Positions 6,302 to 10,664 of a stretch of 10,664 nt of DNA are shown in pieces. A model generated the notes under the pieces. That model worked only from the letters and a program-made list of their open reading frames with translations. It was not told where the DNA came from and made no database searches. Origin of the DNA: Clostridia bacterium (GTDB lineage Bacteria; Bacillota_A; Clostridia; TANB77; CAG-508); contig JAGATI010000027.1 in assembly GCA_017621295.1 (NCBI GenBank), positions 1-10,664 on the forward strand, read 5' to 3'. Made by a program: the position numbers and the translations under genes. How positions within the stretch are numbered: the first letter of the stretch is position 1; each line of letters starts with the position of its first letter.

Positions 6302-6613
6302 ATGATTAGTAATTTAAATGAAGAGCAAAAAAACAAATTAGCTTTAACAGACGTAAAATTTGTTGAAGGAAAAAAAGATGAGTGGATTCAAGAAGGTATG
6401 ATTGGTGAAATGAGAGATAAAGGAAACAAATTTGCAATTAGAGTTTTATGGCACAATAAAGTTATACAAAATGCAACTTACGACCAATTACAATATGGAG
6501 ATACTTCGTTATCTAAAGATGATGTAGAAAAAAATGGATTAAAAGTAGGAGATTTTGTTAAAGTTTATATAGCTCCTGCAAAAACATCAGGATGTTTTAA
6601 AATTATTTTATAA
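6302..6613 (+). CDS. Hypothetical 103-residue soluble protein
   Basis: ATG at 6302, preceded only by a weak AGAAGAA, so translation may depend on coupling to the microprotein. Residues 1-15 are a charged helix; the rest looks like a small beta barrel: V-K-F-V-E-G, W-I-Q-E-G-M-I-G-E-M, F-A-I-R-V-L-W, then G-L-K-V-G-D-F-V-K-V-Y-I-A-P and C-F-K-I-I-L at the end. The G-D-F-V-K-V-Y pattern is common in OB- or SH3-like folds, which is inference only. No membrane segment. Unlike the upstream genes it is not acidic. Confidence 0.75.
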   Translation: MISNLNEEQKNKLALTDVKFVEGKKDEWIQEGMIGEMRDKGNKFAIRVLWHNKVIQNATYDQLQYGDTSLSKDDVEKNGLKVGDFVKVYIAPAKTSGCFKIIL

Positions 6614-6646
6614 AAATTTTTTATATAATCAGAGAGGACAAGCTAT

Positions 6647-7552
6647 ATGAATAACGAAAGCGAAATAGTAGAAAAAATAATCGAAAAGTATAATTTAAAC
6701 CTAGGTAATGATTATTTTTATGTTGGAGCTTCAATAATTAAAAGAAGTGATTTCCCACAAAGCACAGAAATTCTTTATTGTGAAGACGGATCCAATGATG
6801 AAGAAGGAATCCCATATATAATGCAATCAGTAGTGCCAAAAGGAGTATTCGATAGGGATAGAATAATTGTATTTTACACTAAAGATTTACAAAGGTATAT
6901 AATTCCAATTGATGGAGAAAATTATACTTTAGTTGGAAACAATATACCTGAAAATGTAAAAAATATTAATTATGGCAAAGCAAAAAAAATAATACATAGG
7001 AAAGCCTTAGAGCTAAAAAAAGAGCCAGAAAAATTATCTAAAGAAGATGTAAATATTTTATACAAAAGATATATAAAAAATTATAAAAAGGGTAGAATGT
7101 TGATAGCTGGACTTCTAAGCTCTTTTGTATGGTTTATTTTAATTTTTTTAGGTGTGGCTTTTATAATTTCTGATATTGATTCAGGAAATTTTAATGAAAC
7201 ATTAATAATGGGAATTTTAATTGGTGGCATTGTTTTATTTGTTGTTGGAGCAATATTTATTATCAGATTTTTTATTAAATTGCCAGCTAGGAGACTAAAA
7301 AGTTTTGCATATAAAAGTGACTTTTTAGTAATGAATTATAAAAAAGACGTGAATATAAAAGGATTAAATGATAGCCATATTTATGGATTAACCTATGATG
7401 AAAATAATTGCAAACTTATGACATATGGTATTGCTCATTACGATGTAGCTTTTATTGAGAATGTAGAATATTTTGAAATTGTAAATAGGTATTCTAAAAA
7501 TAAAAATCCTAAAAATTTGGAATATTGTTTATTTGAAAGAAAAAATAAATAA
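6647..7552 (+). CDS. Two-TM membrane protein of unknown function
   Basis: 301 residues, ATG with AGAGAGGA at 6631-6638. A soluble N-terminal domain (1-145) has strands I-L-Y-C-E-D-G and R-I-I-V-F-Y-T-K-D-L-Q-R-Y-I-I-P, then a lysine-rich amphipathic stretch (110-150). Two membrane helices follow (about 151-175 and 186-210) joined by a short acidic loop, then a soluble C-terminal domain (215-301). Positive charges before the first and after the second helix predict both soluble domains in the cytoplasm with a short outside loop. It is the last gene before the terminator. No family recognised. In this setting it could be a membrane-bound immunity protein or a partner of the microprotein. Confidence 0.8.
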   Translation: MNNESEIVEKIIEKYNLNLGNDYFYVGASIIKRSDFPQSTEILYCEDGSNDEEGIPYIMQSVVPKGVFDRDRIIVFYTKDLQRYIIPIDGENYTLVGNNIPENVKNINYGKAKKIIHRKALELKKEPEKLSKEDVNILYKRYIKNYKKGRMLIAGLLSSFVWFILIFLGVAFIISDIDSGNFNETLIMGILIGGIVLFVVGAIFIIRFFIKLPARRLKSFAYKSDFLVMNYKKDVNIKGLNDSHIYGLTYDENNCKLMTYGIAHYDVAFIENVEYFEIVNRYSKNKNPKNLEYCLFERKNK

Positions 7553-7580
7553 TATCACGATAATCAATATTGAGAAAAAC

Positions 7581-7609
7581 AAAACTGACTTCAAAAAGAA
7601 GTCAGTTTT
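7581..7609 (+). terminator. Bidirectional hairpin terminator
   Basis: A perfect 12-bp stem (7581-7592 with 7598-7609, A-A-A-A-C-T-G-A-C-T-T-C) and a five-A loop. T-runs occur on both strands: TTTT at the end of the plus-strand arm, and TTTTGTTTTT reading the other way. It lies between the end of the plus-strand array and the end of the minus-strand XRE gene, so it probably ends both. Confidence 0.85.
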
Positions 7610-7708
7610 GATGTTTTCAATGCTCAAAAGGATAATGGTGTGAAATTTTCTCTTATTTTGTATAGAATAATGTTTAAGTCATTTAAATTAACATTAATCG
7701 AAATATTA

Positions 7709-7969
7709 TTATTTTTCTAATTTATCTTCAATACCAGCCAATAATTCGGGAATTGAAATACCAAGAACTTTTGCTAATCCATATAGTTCATAATCTTTAA
7801 CAACCCTAGTATTAGCTTCAATTTTACTTATATCATTTTTGTGAATATTAATACCAAGTAAATTTAAATCATTAGCAACATCAGCTTGAGAAAGATGTTT
7901 AGCCTTTCTTAATTCTACCAAGTTATCACTAATAACATTAAAACTATCGTTTAATTTGCGTATACTCAT
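7709..7969 (-). CDS. Small XRE-family transcriptional regulator
   Basis: 86 residues from the ATG at 7969, with AAGGTGG eight bases upstream; an in-frame GTG at 7981 lies inside that ribosome site and is unlikely to be the start. It is a single helix-turn-helix domain: L-V-E-L-R-K-A-K-H-L-S-Q-A-D-V-A (helices 1-2), D-I-S-K-I-E-A-N-T-R (recognition helix region), then D-Y-E-L-Y-G-L-A-K-V-L-G-I-S-I-P-E-L-L. The extra segment L-L-G-I-N-I-H-K-N between turn and recognition helix is also present in the neighbour at 8262, so they are paralogues. There is no ligand or effector domain. Likely a dimeric repressor; a palindrome upstream (8029-8047) is a candidate site for self-control. Confidence 0.9.
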   Translation of the reverse strand: MSIRKLNDSFNVISDNLVELRKAKHLSQADVANDLNLLGINIHKNDISKIEANTRVVKDYELYGLAKVLGISIPELLAGIEDKLEK

Positions 7970-8028
7970 AAATAAAACCACCTTTTTAATAGTATTTACT
8001 TGATTTTATCTCTATAATCGTGTTATTA

Positions 8029-8047
8029 TGACATTAAGACTATGTCA
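8029..8047 (-). promoter_or_regulatory. Candidate -35 and operator upstream of the 7709-7969 XRE gene
   Basis: On the minus strand a perfect TTGACA hexamer lies at 8043-8048. It overlaps an inverted repeat, TGACAT at 8029-8034 and ATGTCA at 8042-8047, with seven bases between. The matching -10 is not clear: TAACAC at 17-base spacing or TAATAA at 14. A palindrome over a promoter suits a small XRE dimer. TGTCAAA at 8043-8049 (plus strand) also resembles a Spo0A box. Confidence 0.45.
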
Positions 8048-8145
8048 AAAGATGATAATTAAAAAATACAACAATGAAAGACTGATAAAAATGAATAAAG
8101 AATGTGAATAAAAAATCAAAATGTGATAGGATAGGGGTAAATAAA

Positions 8146-8173
8146 AAAGAATATGAACAAAATCATATTCTTT
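8146..8173 (-). terminator. Second minus-strand hairpin with a T-tail
   Basis: Perfect 10-bp arms at 8146-8155 and 8164-8173 (11 bp counting A8156-T8163). Read on the minus strand, the stem is followed by a T-rich run (TTTTTTATTT); on the plus strand there is no T-run after it. It lies about 90 bases downstream of the XRE gene at 8262 and behind another terminator, so it is either a backup or the end of a short RNA. Confidence 0.6.
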
Positions 8174-8218
8174 AAAACGTTCTATATAGTGCTTTTGTAC
8201 TAAATATTTAAACTAAAT

Positions 8219-8260
8219 AAAAAAGCAAATTACTACTACATATAGTAACAGAAATTTGCT
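8219..8260 (-). terminator. Terminator of the XRE gene at 8262-8519
   Basis: On the minus strand AGCAAA (8255-8260) pairs with TTTGCT (8224-8229), and after a bulge TTACTA pairs with TAGTAA, followed by six T's (8219-8224). It begins two bases after the gene's stop codon. The broken stem makes it weaker than the 7581-7609 terminator. Confidence 0.65.
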
Positions 8261-8261
8261 A

Positions 8262-8519
8262 TTAATTAAAAAATTTATCGCTATCTTCATGTAATTGTGA
8301 AATAGTAATACCTAAAACCTTACATATTGCATATTCTTCATAATCTCTAATAAATAGGGTATTATTTTCGATTCTTGAAATATCAGAGTTATAAAGTGTA
8401 ACACCTAGTAGAGCAACTCTATTTGCAAGTTCGCGTTGTGATAGTCCTTTAAGCTCTCTGTATTTTTTAATATTTTTACCAACAATATTTTGATAGCCGT
8501 TAAAGTTCTTTGTTTTCAT
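8262..8519 (-). CDS. Small XRE-family transcriptional regulator, paralogue of 7709-7969
   Basis: 85 residues, ATG at 8519; the ribosome site AAAAAGGAG is about 13 bases upstream, a little far. Single helix-turn-helix domain: K-N-I-K-K-Y-R-E-L-K-G-L-S-Q-R-E-L-A, then L-L-G-V-T-L-Y-N-S-D-I-S-R-I-E-N-N-T, then R-D-Y-E-E-Y-A-I-C-K-V-L-G-I-T-I-S-Q-L. It aligns along its whole length with the downstream XRE gene. It is divergent from the response regulator at 8650 across a 130-base, very AT-rich spacer, so it may control that gene or itself. A hairpin terminator follows immediately, so the two XRE genes are probably transcribed separately. Confidence 0.9.
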   Translation of the reverse strand: MKTKNFNGYQNIVGKNIKKYRELKGLSQRELANRVALLGVTLYNSDISRIENNTLFIRDYEEYAICKVLGITISQLHEDSDKFFN

Positions 8520-8649
8520 TATATTATTATTGCTCCTTTTTGATTAAATAATTCAAAATAATAATATAATATTTTTATGGGGTTAGTGTTGCGTACCAGT
8601 TAACAATAAAAATAAAAGTAAAAAGTAAAAAGAGAAGGGAAGTAGTAAT

Positions 8650-9339
8650 ATGGGTATTAAAACTAGACTAATAATTGCAGATGATGATGTTCATATTTGC
8701 AAATTTATAGCCGATTCTTTAAGAAAACATGATGATATCGAGATATTAGCAATAGCAAATACAGATGAAGACGAGACAAAGATGATAGAGGAGCTAAAAC
8801 CAGAGATTGTTATAACTGACTTAGTTAGAAATCATAAATATACAGGATTAGATATAATTAAAAATTACTTTGAAAAGAAAAGTCCAGTACAATTTTTAGT
8901 TGTATCTGCTGATATAAAAAATGATGTTATAAGAAATGGATTAGAAGTTGCAGGTTATATTCAAAAAGGTTTTCCATTTGACTATGAATTAATATATAAT
9001 GAATTAAAAAGAATAAAAAAAGATATAATAGATGAAGAATATAATAACTGGGATAAGAAATATCATACATTAGAATATATAGATTTATATTCAATTTTCA
9101 ATGAAGAAGAAAAAGCTATTTTAAGCAAACTAGGTATAGAAATAAAGAATAAGAAATATACTGAATACGAGTATGAATTAATAGTGATAGAATTAGGACA
9201 CTATATGGAAATTAACGAAGAAGATCCAGATGTTATTGAAAGTCTAAAAGATACTAAAAAATATGTAGCTGATAAAGGTGTATCTCAGAAAGAATTTGAT
9301 AAAATTATAAATAAAATAGATAGTTTAGCTGTTTTGTGA
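8650..9339 (+). CDS. Response regulator with an unusual output domain
   Basis: 229 residues, ATG with GAAGGGA at 8634-8640. Residues 5-122 are a receiver domain: D11-D12-D13 (acid pocket), phospho-acceptor D57 in V-I-T-D-L, S86 in V-V-S-A-D, and K106 in I-Q-K-G. All conserved receiver positions are present, so it should accept phosphate from a histidine kinase; none is encoded here. The start I-I-A-D-D-D resembles Spo0A. After a helical linker (118-142) the output half (about 143-229) is not a standard OmpR, NarL, LytTR or Spo0A domain. It opens with F-N-E-E-E-K-A-I-L-S-K-L-G-I-E-I-K-N-K-K-Y (150-170), the motif also in the 405 and 9523 proteins, and ends in a helical segment. DNA binding is unproven; it may act by protein contact. 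Confidence 0.88.
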   Translation: MGIKTRLIIADDDVHICKFIADSLRKHDDIEILAIANTDEDETKMIEELKPEIVITDLVRNHKYTGLDIIKNYFEKKSPVQFLVVSADIKNDVIRNGLEVAGYIQKGFPFDYELIYNELKRIKKDIIDEEYNNWDKKYHTLEYIDLYSIFNEEEKAILSKLGIEIKNKKYTEYEYELIVIELGHYMEINEEDPDVIESLKDTKKYVADKGVSQKEFDKIINKIDSLAVL

Positions 9340-9362
9340 TTTTTTTAATTTATTTTAAATGC

Positions 9363-9391
9363 TTGATAAAGTTTAATTATGAGGGTATAAT
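9363..9391 (+). promoter_or_regulatory. Promoter P1 of the 9523 gene
   Basis: TTGATA at 9363-9368 and TATAAT at 9386-9391 with exactly 17 bases between; start expected near 9398. It gives a leader of about 125 bases that includes the Spo0A-like boxes and promoter P2. Confidence 0.7.
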
Positions 9392-9428
9392 ACAAAGGTT
9401 ACTAGAATTTTATCTTAGTTGCTTCTAT

Positions 9429-9445
9429 TGTCGAATTATGTCGAA
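9429..9445 (+). promoter_or_regulatory. Two tandem Spo0A-box-like sites
   Basis: TGTCGAA occurs at 9429-9435 and again at 9439-9445, exactly 10 bases apart, so both face the same side of the helix. TGTCGAA is the core of the known Spo0A box. The sites end five bases before the -35 of promoter P2, a position suited to activation. A receiver-less Spo0A-type DNA-binding protein is encoded next door (9848-10273). Confidence 0.55.
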
Positions 9446-9450
9446 AATTA

Positions 9451-9503
9451 TTGTAAAGTATTTAACAAAGTGTTATTATATATTTATGAAAGTAATACTT
9501 TAC
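9451..9503 (+). promoter_or_regulatory. Promoter P2 flanked by a 10-bp inverted repeat
   Basis: TTGTAA at 9451-9456 and TATTAT at 9474-9479 are 17 bases apart, and TG at 9471-9472 makes the -10 an extended one; start near 9486. A perfect inverted repeat, GTAAAGTATT at 9453-9462 and AATACTTTAC at 9494-9503, overlaps the -35 and the region just after the start, leaving 31 bases between. This suits a repressor binding both sides of the promoter, or a leader hairpin in transcripts from P1. Confidence 0.55.
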
Positions 9504-9522
9504 TATTGTTGAGGTGTTTAGT

Positions 9523-9801
9523 ATGAGTGAAAGATTAGATAAGTTTTTAAAAGAATACTCTACGAATGAATTTTTAGATATATATAATTTTTTTACTAAA
9601 GAACAACTTGAGATAATTGAACGATTAGGATTAAGAATAGAGAATAGAAAATACTCTGTTTCTGATTATGATGCTTTAAGACTGGAAATATTAAAATTTT
9701 ATAATGAGCCAATAGAATTAGAAAAAACAGATATTACAAAAGAAGAATGCGAGTTAGTTCTTAATACTTTTCAAAAAATAAGTGATGATTATGATTTATA
9801 A
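9523..9801 (+). CDS. 92-residue protein with the same motif as the response regulator's output domain
   Basis: ATG at 9523 with GAGGTG at 9511-9516; an in-frame GTG at 9514 is part of that ribosome site and is rejected. Residues 19-44 read Y-N-F-F-T-K-E-Q-L-E-I-I-E-R-L-G-L-R-I-E-N-R-K-Y-S-V, matching residues 146-172 of the 8650 protein and 1-25 of the 405 protein. The C-terminal part (about 66-92) is a helical segment, K-T-D-I-T-K-E-E-C-E-L-V-L-N, comparable to the end of the 8650 output half. It is thus close to a free-standing copy of that output domain. Soluble, acidic, no enzymatic motif. It has two promoters, Spo0A-like boxes and an inverted repeat upstream, the most elaborate control region in the window. 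Confidence 0.82.
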   Translation: MSERLDKFLKEYSTNEFLDIYNFFTKEQLEIIERLGLRIENRKYSVSDYDALRLEILKFYNEPIELEKTDITKEECELVLNTFQKISDDYDL

Positions 9802-9821
9802 TTTATTCTATAAAATCAACA

Positions 9822-9849
9822 AAAACTAGGCGAACAAGTTCCTAGTTTT
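9822..9849. terminator. Bidirectional terminator between convergent genes
   Basis: AAAACTAGG (9822-9830) pairs with CCTAGTTTT (9841-9849), with a short inner GAAC/GTTC element in the loop. CTTTTT follows on the plus strand, and TTTTTGTTGATTTT follows on the minus strand. It ends the 9523 gene and overlaps the stop codon of the minus-strand gene. Confidence 0.8.
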
Positions 9850-10273
9850 ACTTTTTGTATTCTTTTTCATTTTCAATTAAATAGTTGAGAAACGAGTCCA
9901 TAAATGTTTTTGTAGGTATATGCTCTTTCTTATCGCACCAATAAAAGATTTCGTGCAATAACTCTCTATTAGCATAAACATTCATAAGATTTACTGCCTT
10001 TTGTATATCCCACAGAATAGTATCAGGACGAACATTGTATTTTTTTGCAGTATGTTTATATGCTTCGTCGATTCGATTTATTCCAAATATATCATTTTCA
10101 AAGCAATATGTTACGGATTCAATTATATATTTAGTTCCTAAATTAACAGGCCTAAATCCCAGTTTATTTAACAATATCCTTAGTTTTTTTATATCCAAAT
10201 TTTTCTTTTCTATCTTGTTTGGTTCAAAACTTTGTGAGTAAACATCATCATCTGCTATAACTTCATTGTACAT
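9848..10273 (-). CDS. Spo0A C-terminal-domain protein lacking a receiver domain
   Basis: 141 residues, ATG with GGAGGG eight bases upstream. Residues about 28-135 follow the Spo0A C-terminal DNA-binding domain in order: I-K-K-L-R-I-L-L-N-K-L-G-F-R-P, G-T-K-Y-I-I-E-S-V (where Spo0A has the KGYxYLREAI segment), A-Y-K-H-T-A-K-K-Y-N-V, a recognition-helix region P-D-T-I-L-W-D-I-Q-K-A-V, and an end H-I-P-T-K-T-F-M-D-S-F-L-N-Y-L (Spo0A: PTNSEFIA). The arginines of Spo0A's V-E-R-A-I-R helix are absent, so its DNA target may differ. The first ten residues, E-V-I-A-D-D-D, look like the first strand and acid pocket of a receiver, as if the rest had been deleted. Without an Asp acceptor it cannot be phosphorylated like Spo0A; control must be by level, partner or dimerisation. 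Confidence 0.85.
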   Translation of the reverse strand: MYNEVIADDDVYSQSFEPNKIEKKNLDIKKLRILLNKLGFRPVNLGTKYIIESVTYCFENDIFGINRIDEAYKHTAKKYNVRPDTILWDIQKAVNLMNVYANRELLHEIFYWCDKKEHIPTKTFMDSFLNYLIENEKEYKK

Positions 10274-10331
10274 TACGCAAACCCTCCGTTTATCTATAAG
10301 AATTGTGTTAAATCTTTATTATTCTAGCGGT

Positions 10332-10360
10332 ATTATATCACGCAAGTCAATAAAATTCAA
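10332..10360 (-). promoter_or_regulatory. Promoter of the Spo0A-like gene
   Basis: On the minus strand TTGAAT (10355-10360) and TATAAT (10332-10337) are exactly 17 bases apart, and TG one base before the -10 makes it extended. The start is expected near 10326, giving a leader of roughly 50 bases to the ATG at 10273. Confidence 0.7.
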
Positions 10361-10403
10361 TATTTTAAAGCACAAATATACATAATGTATTTTATTGTAA
10401 CCA

Positions 10404-10445
10404 TTTTCCAAGTTTTTCTAATTTTTTCTAACTTTTTCCAATTTT
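10404..10445. repeat. Five phased T-tracts (TTTTTCYAA-like units)
   Basis: T-runs at 10404-10407, 10413-10417, 10422-10427, 10433-10437 and 10442-10445, spaced 9-11 bases, most followed by C-C-A-A or C-T-A-A. Tracts in phase with the helix bend DNA. They lie 45-85 bases upstream of the -35 of the Spo0A-like gene, on whose strand they are A-tracts as in an UP element, or they may be repeated binding sites. Confidence 0.6.
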
Positions 10446-10529
10446 AATGAAATCGGCCTAAAAATATGATAGCATTTAGCAAGAGCAAATAGTTTATACA
10501 AATTCAAGGAATAGTTTTTTCAAATGATA

Positions 10530-10559
10530 TTGAAAGTAAACACGAGAAAAAATTATAAA
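10530..10559 (+). promoter_or_regulatory. Candidate promoter reading out of the window
   Basis: TTGAAA at 10530-10535 and TATAAA at 10554-10559 with an 18-base spacer. No gene follows within the last 105 bases, so it would serve one beyond the right edge. Confidence 0.45.
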
Positions 10560-10600
10560 AGTTACATATCCTTTGTATTTTGTATAGACTATTTTTGTTT

Positions 10601-10624
10601 ATAGGTTTCTTTAGTGAAGCCTAT
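10601..10624 (+). other. Hairpin in the right-end non-coding region
   Basis: ATAGGTTTC (10601-10609) pairs with GAAGCCTAT (10616-10624) with one G-U pair and a six-base loop. The tail TTTAATT is too weak for a confident terminator. If the promoter at 10530 is real, this lies in its leader. The rest of 10274-10664 shows no gene or RNA that I recognise. Confidence 0.4.
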
Positions 10625-10664
10625 TTAATTAAATAAACTATTTCCACCTGCAGTTTGTATGGAC

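Noticed and set aside
10035..10241. Plus-strand 68-codon frame opposite the Spo0A-like gene
   Set aside because: No ribosome site, and it is the complement of a strong gene with its own promoter.
10487..10643. 11-bp inverted arms (10487-10497 and 10633-10643) as ends of a mobile element
   Set aside because: No transposase, no target duplication, and such matches are not rare in DNA this AT-rich.
1..10664. CRISPR array, tRNA, rRNA, integrase or toxin gene
   Set aside because: I looked for regular repeats with spacers, tRNA-like stems and recombinase or toxin motifs and saw none.

Overview
The window is about three-quarters A+T, uses TGA, TAA and TAG as ordinary stops, has strong Gram-positive Shine-Dalgarno sites (GGAGG) and carries a Spo0A-type DNA-binding domain. 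Together these suggest a low-GC, spore-lineage Bacillota (Clostridia-like, probably a gut anaerobe). No taxonomic marker is present, so this is inference.

Left part (about 60-7610): a long, tightly packed set of plus-strand small genes. A likely extended -10 promoter inside a perfect palindrome (62-82) precedes it and a bidirectional hairpin terminator (7581-7609) ends it. The products are mostly small, acidic, soluble proteins. Several resemble families found in polymorphic-toxin immunity clusters or similar accessory arrays: DUF6892-like (644), DUF3916-like (3003-3485), a TPR protein (3495), DUF2185/Imm33-like (4313-5105), DUF6985-like (5605, probably 5112) and an L7/L12-C-terminal-like protein (2341). 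No toxin, integrase or transposase is seen. The last part holds a 25-residue membrane microprotein whose 3' end is a perfect 13-bp hairpin, a 103-residue unknown, and a two-TM membrane protein. Four genes carry lesions: a missing start codon (2341), a one-base frameshift at T5 (2700-3000), an in-frame TAG (3003-3485) and a one-base frameshift at A7 (4313-5105). Either the array is decaying or the assembly has homopolymer errors; the TAG and ACG changes are not homopolymer errors.

Right part (7700-10664): a regulatory block. Two related small XRE regulators lie in tandem on the minus strand. A plus-strand response regulator (8650) has a complete phospho-acceptor site but a non-standard output domain. 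Next comes a 92-residue protein (9523) with two candidate promoters, two TGTCGAA sites spaced 10 bp apart that match the Spo0A-box consensus, and a 10-bp inverted repeat flanking the second promoter. Facing it is a minus-strand protein (9848-10273) that is essentially the Spo0A C-terminal DNA-binding domain without a receiver domain. The last 390 bases are non-coding, with phased T-tracts upstream of that gene's promoter and a possible promoter leaving the window.

Connecting thread: a roughly 40-residue motif (F-x-x-E-x4-[IL][IL]-x-[KR]-[LA]-G-[ILV]-x-I-x-N-[KR]-x-Y-[TS]) occurs in three proteins: the second gene of the array (405), the output half of the response regulator (8650) and the stand-alone 9523 protein. 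This suggests a small signalling module shared between the array and the Spo0A-like regulatory block.
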